Assembly (NCBI RefSeq): GCF_030686865.1
Contig: NZ_JAQYUS010000004.1
Location: 248,001 to 312,000 of the forward strand
DNA: 64,000 nucleotides
Direction: 5' to 3'
From: Kaistella sp. SH40-3
GTDB lineage: Bacteria; Bacteroidota; Bacteroidia; Flavobacteriales; Weeksellaceae
Below the pieces are notes generated by a model. It searched no databases and was not told the origin of the DNA. It was given only the letters and a program-made list of their open reading frames with translations. Below are positions 51,216-59,718 of this stretch, one piece after another; within the stretch, counting starts at the first letter, position 1, and every line of letters begins with the position of its first letter. A program made the position numbers and the translations under genes.

Positions 51216-52396
51216 TCTAAATGTTTCAAATAAGTTTCCATATCCTTGTCGCCTCTTCCACTTAAACAAATCACGACAACTTCATCCTTCCCAAAGGTTT
51301 TCTTTTCCAAAACCGCCAAAGCATGCGCAGATTCCAACGCCGGAATAATTCCTTCGATTTGAGTCAATTCAAAAGCAGATTTCAACGCTTCGTCATCAGT
51401 AATGCTGAAAAACTCTGCTCTATTTTCTTTAAATAAATTCGCATGCATTGGTCCAATTCCAGGATAATCCAGTCCAGCAGAAATCGAATGCGGTTCAATA
51501 ACTTGTCCATCTTCGGTTTGCATGACCAAACTTTTACTTCCATGCAAAACTCCCAATGTTCCCAAGAAAGTCGTCGCCGCGGATTTGCCAGAATCCAAAC
51601 CGAAACCGCCGGCTTCAGCAGCGATAATCTTCACGGTTGGTTCATCAACAAAATGGTAGAAAGTTCCGGCAGCATTACTTCCGCCACCAACACAAGCAAT
51701 AACCACATCAGGGTTTTCGCGTCCAATCTTTTCCCTCAACTGCCATTTTATTTCTTCCGAAATTACACTTTGAAACCGCGCTACCAAATCCGGAAAAGGA
51801 TGTGGACCAACCACACTTCCAATGATATAATGAGTGGTTGTGGCATTATTAATCCAATCTCTCAAGGCTTCATTCACCGCATCTTTTAAAGTTTTAGAAC
51901 CCGAAGTTGCTGGAATAACGATCGCGCCTAACATTTTCATTCTACCAACATTTGGTGCTTGACGAGCGATATCAACTTCGCCCATATAAATAATACATTC
52001 TAAACCGAGCAGAGCACACACAGTCGCAGTTGCAACGCCATGTTGACCAGCACCAGTTTCTGCAATAATTCTGTGTTTTCCTAATTTTTTAGCGAGCAAC
52101 GCTTGACCTAAAGCATTGTTAATTTTATGCGCGCCAGTATGATTCAAATCTTCTCTTTTCAGATAAACTTGCGTTTGATATTTTTCGCTCAAATTCTTTG
52201 CATAATATAACGGAGTTGCACGACCAACGTAATTTTTCAACAGATCTTGATATTCCTCTTGGAACTCTTCCGAATCAATTATTTCTAAATAATTATGTTG
52301 AAGTTCCTCTACATTTGGATATAACATTTCTGGCACAAACGCTCCACCGAATTCGCCGTAATAACCATTTTCATCTGGGTTTCTATATGTTTTCAT
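51212..52396 (-). CDS. trpB: Tryptophan synthase beta subunit
   Basis: PLP enzyme joining indole and serine. The cofactor Lys lies in HKINNALGQ, the Glu in AETGAGQHG, and the phosphate loop in [10 protein letters not shown]. At 394 residues it is a TrpB1-type partner of TrpA. Its start is about 20 bases after one arm of the REP-like inverted repeats, and the dead transposase lies between it and trpF, so transcription must cross the insertion. Confidence 0.97.
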   Translation of the reverse strand: MKTYRNPDENGYYGEFGGAFVPEMLYPNVEELQHNYLEIIDSEEFQEEYQDLLKNYVGRATPLYYAKNLSEKYQTQVYLKREDLNHTGAHKINNALGQALLAKKLGKHRIIAETGAGQHGVATATVCALLGLECIIYMGEVDIARQAPNVGRMKMLGAIVIPATSGSKTLKDAVNEALRDWINNATTTHYIIGSVVGPHPFPDLVARFQSVISEEIKWQLREKIGRENPDVVIACVGGGSNAAGTFYHFVDEPTVKIIAAEAGGFGLDSGKSAATTFLGTLGVLHGSKSLVMQTEDGQVIEPHSISAGLDYPGIGPMHANLFKENRAEFFSITDDEALKSAFELTQIEGIIPALESAHALAVLEKKTFGKDEVVVICLSGRGDKDMETYLKHLE

Positions 52397-52415
52397 ATTA
52401 TATATTTAATTTTTC

Positions 52416-52461
52416 AAGCCACCAAGTGGCGATTTAACAAAGGATAGGATAAAATCCTATT
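52416..52461 (-). repeat. REP-like palindrome pair, left arm (R1)
   Basis: AAGCCACCAAGTGGCGA is followed by GGATAGGATAAAATCCTAT, two small hairpins in series. The same two boxes in inverted orientation stand at 52981-53023. A further single palindrome ATGGGATGAAATCCTAT lies at 52472. Confidence 0.8.
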
Positions 52462-52502
52462 TGATAGCAATATGGGATGAAATCCTATTAATGCATGTCA
52501 CA

Positions 52503-52954
52503 TTAATCCCAAAGATATTTTTCATCATATTCCACATTATTTTCAATTAACATTTCTACAAATTCATTCTTGAAATTTAATCCCTCATGATGTTTTCTCT
52601 GATTCACGATGTAGTTCTTAACAATTTCCAGATTGCTTCTACAAACAGAAAATCCACCGTAACCGTCTTGTCAAAAAAAATGTTCATATTTACTAACTTT
52701 TGTTTTTATCCATTTGGAAGAATGCGCCTTAACTTCCTGAACCAATTTCATCAACGCAATTTTTCTTGAAAGCAAACATAAAATTGGATATGATTATCTG
52801 TTCCTCCAATTTGAATTGCTGTACTTTCGAAATCCTTGCAAATGGTCGCAATGTATTTGCACAATTCATTTTCTATTTTTTCATCGATAAAATCATTTCT
52901 GTGCTTTGTGATGAAAACGATATGGACGTAATTTTTGACTAATGATTGTGGCAT
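52503..52954 (-). pseudogene. Dead REP-associated tyrosine transposase (RAYT, IS200-like)
   Basis: The minus strand encodes a Y1 transposase: MPQSLVKNYVHIVFITKHR, GGTDNHI, LCLLSRKIALMKLVQEVKAH, EHFF, QDGYGGFSV, NLEIVKNYIVNQRKHHEGL, NVEYDEKYLWD. Two lesions are visible. One base is missing near 52784, in the second His codon of the HUH motif (HIH reads CAT ATC CA), which shifts the frame. The Trp codon before QDGYGGF is TGA (about 52670). The catalytic Tyr and C-terminus are intact. The gene can no longer make an active enzyme but is flanked by its likely substrate palindromes. Confidence 0.88.
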
Positions 52955-52980
52955 GGTTGTGTTTTTTTGATTTCAACATT

Positions 52981-53023
52981 AATAGGATTTCATCCTATTC
53001 TTTGTTAACGCGTCACTTTGCGA
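52981..53023 (+). repeat. REP-like palindrome pair, right arm (R2)
   Basis: AATAGGATTTCATCCTATT followed by CTTTGTTAACGCGTCACTTTG is the inverted counterpart of R1. It overlaps the 3' end of trpF, whose last codons and stop lie inside it. Confidence 0.8.
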
Positions 53024-53661
53024 CTTAATGCATTTTTAAACTTAAGAATTTTTCCAATATCTTTATTTCCTGGTTCCAGTTCAAATTTTGAATTGATATC
53101 TAAAGCAAAAGGTTTCTGCTTTAATAATTTAATATTTATAATATTGTCTTCTGAGATTCCTCCACTTAAAAAATACGGTTTGTTGATTTCTAAATCATTT
53201 AAAATTTGCCAGTCGAAAGAATTTCCTGTTCCGCCAAACGATTTTGAATCGGTATCGAAAAGAAAATAATCGACTTCAGATTTTAAATTTTGGATTTTAA
53301 ATTTTAAATTTCCTAAATCAGTTCCTATTCTGAAAACTTTGATGATTTTAATTTCCGGGTCTAATTCTATTTTTAATTCGGTGATAAAATCATCATTTTC
53401 ATCGCCGTGAAGTTGGATAAAATTGAGGTTTGCTTTTTCAGAAATTTCTCTAATTTTTTCTGCACTTTCGTTAACAAAAACTCCGACCTTTCCGCTATGT
53501 TTGATTGCTTTTATTTCTTCTAAAGTCAAAGAATCCAAAACATATCTAGGAGATTTTTTATAAAAAATAAAGCCTAAAAAATCTGTCTTTAAAGAAACTA
53601 ATTCTTCAATTTGATCTAGTTTTGCTAAACCGCAAACTTTTAATTTTAAATTAGAATCCAT
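53005..53661 (-). CDS. trpF: Phosphoribosylanthranilate isomerase
   Basis: Amadori rearrangement in tryptophan synthesis. KVCGLAKLDQIEEL holds the catalytic Cys, GFIFYKKSPRYV follows, then LHGDEND, FLFDTDSKSFGGTG and FLSGGISEDNI. At 218 residues it is normal. The start at 53661 is preferred, with a 16-base gap to trpC, since the longer frame would overlap trpC. The last residues (SRKVTR) and the stop are contributed by the REP-like repeat R2, so the insertion changed the C-terminus. Confidence 0.94.
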   Translation of the reverse strand: MDSNLKLKVCGLAKLDQIEELVSLKTDFLGFIFYKKSPRYVLDSLTLEEIKAIKHSGKVGVFVNESAEKIREISEKANLNFIQLHGDENDDFITELKIELDPEIKIIKVFRIGTDLGNLKFKIQNLKSEVDYFLFDTDSKSFGGTGNSFDWQILNDLEINKPYFLSGGISEDNIINIKLLKQKPFALDINSKFELEPGNKDIGKILKFKNALSRKVTR

Positions 53662-53677
53662 TCGTAAATTATTAAAA

Positions 53678-54457
53678 TTAGATTGATACATTAAAAACAA
53701 ACTCTTCAAAAGTACTTCCCGGATTTTCATCTCGCATAAAATACTCGCCCATCAAAAACCCATCAAATCCTTTTTCTTTTAGAAATTTAAAGTCTTCTAC
53801 AGAATAAATTCCACTTTCTGCAACGGCCAGAACTTCTGTTGGCAAAAGGTTTTTTAAATTAACAGAATGTTGTAAATCAACTTTGAAATCTTTTAGATTT
53901 CGATTATTAATTCCGACCAAATCAATTTCTTTATTAAAATATTTTAATTCTTCTTCGGTATGAATTTCCAATAAAACTTCCAATCCTAATTCGTGAGATA
54001 ATTCTGTAAATTCCTGAACTTGGTTTGGAGAAAGACAGGCCGCAATTAATAAAATAACATCTGCTCCATTCGCTTTCGCTTCGTAAAACTGGTATTCATC
54101 AATCATAAAATCCTTCCGCAAAATTGGAATAGAAATTTCATCTCTTACTTTCAAAATATCTCCTAATTTTCCTCCAAAGAATTCTGAATCAGTCAAAATT
54201 GAAATGGCACTCGCTCCAAATTTTTGGTATGATTTTGCAACGTCTAAAACATCTACTTGATCATTGATGATTCCTTTACTGGGAGATTGTCTTTTAAATT
54301 CAGCAATAATTCCACTACCCGATTTCACTGATTTTTTTAAAGAAAAAGTTTTTCGGTCAAAAAGTGGTGCATCTTTTAATTCCGTTAAAGAAATATTCTT
54401 TTTCGCTTCCGCAACTTCCTGCTTTTTTTGTTCAATTATTTTATCGAGAATATTCAT
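53678..54457 (-). CDS. trpC: Indole-3-glycerol-phosphate synthase
   Basis: Closes the indole ring of tryptophan precursors. EFKRQSPSKG is the phosphate and substrate signature, IPILRKDFMIDEYQ carries the catalytic Lys, and VGINNRNLKDF and VAESGIYSVEDF are the barrel ends. At 259 residues it is a single-function enzyme not fused to trpF. It starts two bases after the trpD stop. Confidence 0.96.
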   Translation of the reverse strand: MNILDKIIEQKKQEVAEAKKNISLTELKDAPLFDRKTFSLKKSVKSGSGIIAEFKRQSPSKGIINDQVDVLDVAKSYQKFGASAISILTDSEFFGGKLGDILKVRDEISIPILRKDFMIDEYQFYEAKANGADVILLIAACLSPNQVQEFTELSHELGLEVLLEIHTEEELKYFNKEIDLVGINNRNLKDFKVDLQHSVNLKNLLPTEVLAVAESGIYSVEDFKFLKEKGFDGFLMGEYFMRDENPGSTFEEFVFNVSI

Positions 54458-54459
54458 TT

Positions 54460-55446
54460 TTAATCAATTAAAACATTTAGACAATTCAGGGCTTTTCCAT
54501 CCATTAAACTTTCTTTAGCCATCATTAAGCAATTCTCATAATCACCATATTTCTCCGTATTCTTCAAAGCCATCGCTGCATTGGCTAAAACAACAGCGTT
54601 TTGTTCGTACGTTCCTTTTCCTTCTAAAATGGTTTTAAATATTTGCGCTGCTTCTTCAATACTAGTTCCGCCAAAAATAGTTTCTGCTTCGATATTTCTA
54701 AACTTCAATTCTTCGGCTGAATAAATCTTCTCTCCGTATTTATCTATGATTTTCGTATCGCTGGTCAAACTTATTTCGTCATAGCCATCCAAAGCATTTA
54801 CCAGCAAAAAATCAGCATTTTTCTTCTGCAATAAATATTGGTAAATCCGTGCAATTTCTAAATTTGCCACACCAATCATGGTATATTTTGGTTGCGCTGG
54901 ATTAATCAAAGGTCCCAACATATTGAAAAAAGTTTTTAAACCTAAATTTTTACGCATCGGTGCGATTGATTTCAAGGAAGTGTGGAAAATCGGTGCGTGT
55001 AAGTAGCAGAAATTTCCTTTTTCCAAATCGTTTTTCAACTCGGCTTCCGATTCTCTAAATCGATAACCTAAAGTTTCCAACACATTAGATGCTCCGCTAA
55101 TTGTTGAGGCTGCGTAATTTCCATGCTTCGCAACTTTTTGTCCAGTTCCGGCTACGACAAAACTCGCCAAAGTTGATATATTAAAAGTGTTTTTTCCATC
55201 GCCACCGGTTCCAACAATGTCCACCAAATCATCGGTTCCCAAATCGATTTTTGGTGCGAGTTGTTGCAATGCTTCTGTAAAACCTTCCAATTCTGCGAGC
55301 GTAATGCTTCGCATTAGGAAAACGGTAACGAAAGAAGTCACTTCAATTTCATTAAAAATATTCTTTGAAATTTCTAATAAAATAGATTTCGCTTGGGCTT
55401 TGCTCAGAGTTTGGTGGTCGAATAAATATTGTAATATTTCTTTCAT
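54460..55446 (-). CDS. trpD: Anthranilate phosphoribosyltransferase
   Basis: Transfers phosphoribose to anthranilate. The GTGGDGKNTFNIST loop binds PRPP, KHGNYAASTISGASNVLE follows, and HAPIFHTSLKSIAPMRKNLGLKTFFNMLGPL is the substrate segment, all in order over 328 residues. A 74-base gap with the third REP-like repeat separates it from trpG, so transcription or processing here may be unusual. Confidence 0.97.
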   Translation of the reverse strand: MKEILQYLFDHQTLSKAQAKSILLEISKNIFNEIEVTSFVTVFLMRSITLAELEGFTEALQQLAPKIDLGTDDLVDIVGTGGDGKNTFNISTLASFVVAGTGQKVAKHGNYAASTISGASNVLETLGYRFRESEAELKNDLEKGNFCYLHAPIFHTSLKSIAPMRKNLGLKTFFNMLGPLINPAQPKYTMIGVANLEIARIYQYLLQKKNADFLLVNALDGYDEISLTSDTKIIDKYGEKIYSAEELKFRNIEAETIFGGTSIEEAAQIFKTILEGKGTYEQNAVVLANAAMALKNTEKYGDYENCLMMAKESLMDGKALNCLNVLID

Positions 55447-55476
55447 CTTTTTTATGTTTTCGTGTTATCATATTTT

Positions 55477-55523
55477 CATAGGGCTTCACCCTATGCTATT
55501 GATATCGCCACTTCGTGGCTTTA
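55477..55523 (-). repeat. REP-like palindrome pair in the trpG/trpD gap (R3)
   Basis: Read on the minus strand, AAGCCACGAAGTGGCGAT (starting at the trpG stop) is followed by CATAGGGTGAAGCCCTATG. The two boxes match R1 and R2 in sequence and order, with compensated changes in the second hairpin (AGGAT/ATCCT to AGGGT/GCCCT). Confidence 0.8.
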
Positions 55524-56090
55524 GTTCTTTAAAAAATTTTGGATAATCTTTTTGCCGTGTGGTGTTAAGATACTTTCCGGATGATATTGAACGGCCTGAA
55601 CATCGTAATTTTTATGTTGAAGCGACATGATCATGCCGTTCTCATCAACTGAAGTAATTTCCAATTCGGCCGGGAAGTCTTCAGGATTTACGGCCCAACT
55701 GTGATATCTTCCAACTTCCAAATTTTCGGGTAAATCTCTTAAAAGTCGAGCATCTTTTTTGATGGTTCGAGCATTCGTTGCAACACCGTGATAAATCTCC
55801 GTTAGATTAATTAAACTTCCGCCAAAGGCTTCTGCAATCGCCTGCTGACCAAGACAAACTCCTAAAATCGATTTCGTTGGCGCATATTTTTCAATCAGTT
55901 CAATTAAAATTCCCGCTTCACTCGGAATTCCTGGACCTGGAGAAAGCACAATTTTATCATACTTTTCGATTTCCTCTAAAGTGATTTGATCATTGCGAAA
56001 AACATCTACTTTTTCACCGCTAATTTGCTCAATCATTTGAACCAAATTGTACGTAAAACTGTCGTAATTATCGAAGACTAATATTTTCAT
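55521..56090 (-). CDS. trpG: Anthranilate synthase, glutamine amidotransferase subunit
   Basis: Supplies ammonia to TrpE. GVCLGQQAI carries the catalytic Cys, QYHPESILTPHG the His and Glu of the triad, and LSPGPGIPSEAG is the oxyanion loop. At 189 residues it is a normal single-domain subunit. It follows trpE by 12 bases. Its stop codon coincides with the start of the REP-like repeat R3. Confidence 0.96.
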   Translation of the reverse strand: MKILVFDNYDSFTYNLVQMIEQISGEKVDVFRNDQITLEEIEKYDKIVLSPGPGIPSEAGILIELIEKYAPTKSILGVCLGQQAIAEAFGGSLINLTEIYHGVATNARTIKKDARLLRDLPENLEVGRYHSWAVNPEDFPAELEITSVDENGMIMSLQHKNYDVQAVQYHPESILTPHGKKIIQNFLKN

Positions 56091-56102
56091 AATTGTATTT
56101 TC

Positions 56103-57521
56103 TTAAATTGAAGTTGCTTTTTTAACGGCCATTTTCAGCGCATTCAGTTTATTATTGACTTCCTGCAATTCATTTTCTGCCGTAGATTTCGCCACGATTC
56201 CAGCGCCGGCTTGATAATAAAGCGTGTTGTTTTTACTTAAAAAAGTTCGGATCATAATCGCCTGATTACAACTTCCATCGAAACCGACAAAACCGATACA
56301 ACCTCCATAAAAGGAGCGCGAAGTTTTTTCGTAAGAATCAATTAATTCCATGGCTTTATATTTAGGCGCACCACTCAAAGTTCCCTGCGGAAAAGTGGTG
56401 GCAATCATTTCATAAGGATTTTGATTTTCAGAAACTTCGGCCGTAACTTCGCTTACCAAATGAATGACGTGAGAAAAAAACTGGACTTCTTTTAATTTCG
56501 TCACTGTGGTATTTTTTCCACAAATGCTTAGATCATTTCTTGCCAAATCAACCAACATCGTGTGTTCTGCAATTTCTTTCGCATCTTTCTTTAATTCTTC
56601 GGCAGCATCTAAATCTTTTTGAACTTCTCCTGTTCTTTTAAAAGTTCCGGCAATCGGGTGAATAATGGCTTTTCCATTTTTAATAATCAATTGACTTTCA
56701 GGGCTTGAACCCATTAATTTATAATCTCCGTAATCGAAATAAAATAAATAAGGCGAAGGATTAATATGTCGCAAAGCACGATAAACATTAAATTCATCTC
56801 CATTAAATTTCTGTTCGAATCTTCTGCTCAAAACCAGTTGAAAAACATCACCACGGAAACAGTGTTTCTTTGCAGTTTCCACTAATTCGCGATATTCTTC
56901 ATCTTTTAAATTTGAAGTTTCATAATCGGTAATTTTAAATGGAAAAATGGGAGCGTTTTTCTGGTTGATCAAATTTTCGATTTCGATGGTATTCGATTTT
57001 AGTCCATCAATCTTATTTTCGATGATGAACATTTCATCGTTATAATGGTTGATTGCAATCACGTATTGATAAAGGCGATAACGCAATAATGGAATTTTAT
57101 TTTCCTCTGAAAGTTCTTTAAATTTTATATTTTCAAAAAACGGAATCGCATCATAACTCGTATATCCGAAAAATCCCTGCGCCGATTTCCCGATTTCTTT
57201 AGATGGTTCTTCGCAAACAAAACATTTGGTAAAATCATTGAGTAATTCACTTAACTTTTCTTTTTTTAAAGCGATCTTTTGTGGATTTCCAAGAGGAAAT
57301 TTAGTTTCTGCTTCCTCAAAATTTCGGATTTCGATTCCCGCAACTGCATTGATGGCGATAAAAGAAAAGTTGTTATCGGTATTTTGATTTCCGGCACTTT
57401 CCAGCAAAATTGTATCACGAAATTTATCACGAAGTCGAAGGTAAATTCCGACCGGCGTGAAAAGATCGCTCATCACCGATTTGATGGTTGTTTTGATGTT
57501 AACAGTTTGATTAAATTCCAT
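56103..57521 (-). CDS. trpE: Anthranilate synthase, large subunit
   Basis: First committed enzyme of tryptophan synthesis, making anthranilate from chorismate. DTILLESAG holds the Leu-Glu-Ser feedback site for tryptophan. The chorismate fold has SPESQLI, HPIAGTFKRTG, DLARNDL and AGAGIVAKSTAENE. At 472 residues it is full length. It is the first structural gene of the operon, with a leader peptide and terminator upstream that should attenuate it. Confidence 0.97.
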   Translation of the reverse strand: MEFNQTVNIKTTIKSVMSDLFTPVGIYLRLRDKFRDTILLESAGNQNTDNNFSFIAINAVAGIEIRNFEEAETKFPLGNPQKIALKKEKLSELLNDFTKCFVCEEPSKEIGKSAQGFFGYTSYDAIPFFENIKFKELSEENKIPLLRYRLYQYVIAINHYNDEMFIIENKIDGLKSNTIEIENLINQKNAPIFPFKITDYETSNLKDEEYRELVETAKKHCFRGDVFQLVLSRRFEQKFNGDEFNVYRALRHINPSPYLFYFDYGDYKLMGSSPESQLIIKNGKAIIHPIAGTFKRTGEVQKDLDAAEELKKDAKEIAEHTMLVDLARNDLSICGKNTTVTKLKEVQFFSHVIHLVSEVTAEVSENQNPYEMIATTFPQGTLSGAPKYKAMELIDSYEKTSRSFYGGCIGFVGFDGSCNQAIMIRTFLSKNNTLYYQAGAGIVAKSTAENELQEVNNKLNALKMAVKKATSI

Positions 57522-57542
57522 GATATTTTTTAAAATTTAGAT

Positions 57543-57582
57543 AAAAAAAAAAGACCTTAACGAGTCACGTCAAAGTCTTTTT
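57543..57582 (-). terminator. trp attenuator terminator
   Basis: Read on the minus strand, AAAAAGACTTTGACG, a short loop TGACT, then CGTTAAGGTC and a T10 run. The stem has ten pairs, two of them wobble. It lies between the leader peptide and trpE. The AGACTTT arm can instead pair with AGGGTCT at the end of the leader ORF. Confidence 0.85.
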
Positions 57583-57615
57583 ATATGTTTTTACAAACAG
57601 AATACAAGATTTGCT

Positions 57616-57672
57616 TCAGACCCTTTTGAAGTTTGAATGATGCCACCAAGTAATGTTTGTTCTTGTTTTCAT
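57616..57672 (-). CDS. trpL: trp leader peptide
   Basis: An 18-codon open frame upstream of trpE reads MKTRTNITWWHHSNFKRV and ends with TGA. It has two adjacent Trp codons, rare by chance in a peptide this short, followed by two His codons. It starts at an ATG about 75 bases after the trp promoter and is followed by a U-tailed terminator. By analogy with enterobacterial attenuation, stalling at the Trp codons would leave AGGGTCT free to pair with the terminator arm, opening the operon. The mechanism is inferred from the layout. Confidence 0.85.
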   Translation of the reverse strand: MKTRTNITWWHHSNFKRV

Positions 57673-57754
57673 TTGTATAGAAATGTTTTTTTTATTGTCA
57701 AATGGAACGGTCAATATTCTACTGAAGAAATATTTTATCCGCATTTCATTGGAG

Positions 57755-57784
57755 CAAATATATAAATGTTTTTTTTATCTGCAA
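57755..57784 (-). promoter_or_regulatory. trp operon promoter
   Basis: On the minus strand, TTG (57782-57784) and TATATTTG (57755-57762) are 19 bases apart. The start would fall near 57748, giving a leader of about 75 bases before trpL. A second, weaker -7 box lies at 57842 (TACTTTTG). Confidence 0.6.
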
Positions 57785-57992
57785 GTAATTTTTAAAATAA
57801 TTAGTAATTATCTAACAATTCAAATCCTTCTTTTGTAACCGCAAAAGTAGCAAAAGACATATAAATTAAAAAGGTTTTCAAAAGAGTGCAAAATGGTAAA
57901 GTCGTTATTTCATGTGACTTTTGTAAACTTTTGATTCATTTTAACGTAAAACTTTTGTCTCTTTTGCGGTTTAATAAAAATTACACAGTTAT

Positions 57993-59117
57993 TTACTCTT
58001 CTACATTTTTCAGCGCCATTAATAATTGATAAGCGCCTTTGGTCACAAACTTTTTACTTCTATTTTCATCTTTAAAGTTTAAAAGTTCTGTAAAACCATT
58101 TTCAGCATTTCCTATTTCTACGGGAAACATTTTGTAGGTTTTGGGTTTAACTTCTTCAAAAATGTATTGTTTTTCTTCCCAAGTTACGATGGCGTCATCG
58201 GGAATTACGATGCCTTCTTCCGAATCGGCTTCCATTTCTGCGTTCATAAAAGTTCCCGGAAGTAATTGCAAACTGTTATCGACAAAATGACAATGAATCA
58301 AAACACTTCGGTCAGCGGAGAAATCTTTACCGATGATAAAGACGCGGGCTTCATATTTTTTTGTAGGATTTTGATTGGTAAAAGCGAAAACTTTCTGACC
58401 TACTTTAATCTTACTTAAATCCTTTTCAAAAACCTTTAAAGCCAAATGTAAATCACCAGTATTGACGATATCGAACATTTTATCCATCGGCGAAACGTAT
58501 TGTCCGATATTTACATTTACGGTAGAAATATATCCTGAAATTGGCGAAGTTACGGCAAAGGATCGGCGAATATTATTGGCGTTTAAAGAACCAGGATTAA
58601 TTCCCATTGCACTTAATTTCTGCGCCATTCCTTTCATCATTATATTTTGATTTTGGCTTTCGTTAAAGGCTTTTTGAGTCACCTTATCAGAACTGGCTTT
58701 GTTCTCGTTTAAATCTTTCTGGCGCGAATAATCCTGTTGTGCGTATTGTAAATTCGATTTTGCCAAGAGATAATCCTGCTGCAATTGCACCAATTCGGGA
58801 TTTTCTAAAGTTGCTAAAGTCTGTCCTTTAGAAACATAATTTCCAGGCATAAATATCGAGACTCGCACGTAACCGCCGCTTGGTGCGGAAACACTTGCCA
58901 TTCCTTGCGGCGGAACATCGATCTGTCCGGTGAGCATAATTTTATGCGCAATATCGAGGTTATTTAAAGTGCTAGTTTCAACGCCCGAATTTTTGATTTG
59001 TAAATCGGTTAAAGAAACCTGATCTCCAACGACGGTGCCGATTTCTTCCTGAACCACTTCTTCTTTGGAACAGGAAAAAATCATGAGGCTTAAAAATATT
59101 AAAAGTACTTTTTTCAT
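57993..59117 (-). CDS. RND periplasmic adaptor lipoprotein (CusB/CzcB type)
   Basis: Membrane-fusion subunit that joins the RND pump to the TolC channel. The N-terminus is a lipoprotein signal, LSLMIFSC with Cys16 as lipid site, so the ATG at 59117 is used and not a codon 10 residues earlier. The barrel-sandwich domain has VPPQGMASVSAPSGGYV and LENPELVQLQQDYLLAKS, a coiled-coil hairpin follows (LLAKSNLQYAQQDYSRQK region), and the second half returns to ITSPISGYIS-like strands. Metal ligands are not obvious. Last gene of the operon. Confidence 0.9.
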   Translation of the reverse strand: MKKVLLIFLSLMIFSCSKEEVVQEEIGTVVGDQVSLTDLQIKNSGVETSTLNNLDIAHKIMLTGQIDVPPQGMASVSAPSGGYVRVSIFMPGNYVSKGQTLATLENPELVQLQQDYLLAKSNLQYAQQDYSRQKDLNENKASSDKVTQKAFNESQNQNIMMKGMAQKLSAMGINPGSLNANNIRRSFAVTSPISGYISTVNVNIGQYVSPMDKMFDIVNTGDLHLALKVFEKDLSKIKVGQKVFAFTNQNPTKKYEARVFIIGKDFSADRSVLIHCHFVDNSLQLLPGTFMNAEMEADSEEGIVIPDDAIVTWEEKQYIFEEVKPKTYKMFPVEIGNAENGFTELLNFKDENRSKKFVTKGAYQLLMALKNVEE

Positions 59118-59133
59118 TTTAAAAATTTTGTTA

Positions 59134-59703
59134 TTAAGATTCACCACCGATCATTTTTGAGGTGATTCCTTTTCGATTTGTATTTTCAGAAATGGCAATT
59201 CCGCCGAAGTGTAAAAGAACGAAAATCGGCATCCAGTAAACAGCGAGTTTATGAGTAGTTTCTGCTAGATTGGAAAGTGATTCTGAGCCGATCTCAAATT
59301 TTAAAATACTACCAGTAATTATTTGAACGGCTATTAAAACGTAAAATCCGACGTAGATAAAACCTTGAAATTTCTCTTTAGCAGAAGTTGTTTTTAGGAA
59401 AGGATTCGGAAATCTAATTCCTTTGACGATCATGTAAATTATTCTGGCTATAAAGGCAAAAGTAATGACATAAGCAGCGTAAACATGCCATTGAAACATA
59501 GGATCCTGAATGGAATGAACGATGGTTCGAAGACTTTGTTTGTCTAGATTTAAACTTTGAATTTGTGCATTTTTATTCATAGCCTCAGAAATTACGGCTT
59601 TGCTCATCCACACAATTCGGAGAAATCCGGTGGTAAATAAAACCAGAATTCCCAGTGCAAAAATCCAGTGAAGGACGCGGTGAAGGACGGTATATGTTTT
59701 CAT
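59134..59703 (-). CDS. Cytochrome b561-like membrane protein in the efflux operon
   Basis: A 189-residue membrane protein with four to five helices. HRVLHWIFALGILVLFTTG is the first helix with His pair, MFQWHVYAAYVITFAFIARI the second, and THKLAVYWMPIFVLLHFGGIAI the last with another two His. This spacing fits two b-type hemes in the Ni/Fe-hydrogenase cytochrome b/b561 group. It sits between the TolC gene (15-base gap) and the adaptor gene (16-base gap), so it is part of the same operon. Such a gene is not standard in Czc-type operons and its electron donor is unknown. Confidence 0.8.
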   Translation of the reverse strand: MKTYTVLHRVLHWIFALGILVLFTTGFLRIVWMSKAVISEAMNKNAQIQSLNLDKQSLRTIVHSIQDPMFQWHVYAAYVITFAFIARIIYMIVKGIRFPNPFLKTTSAKEKFQGFIYVGFYVLIAVQIITGSILKFEIGSESLSNLAETTHKLAVYWMPIFVLLHFGGIAISENTNRKGITSKMIGGES

Positions 59704-59718
59704 TTTGTTTATTTTAAA

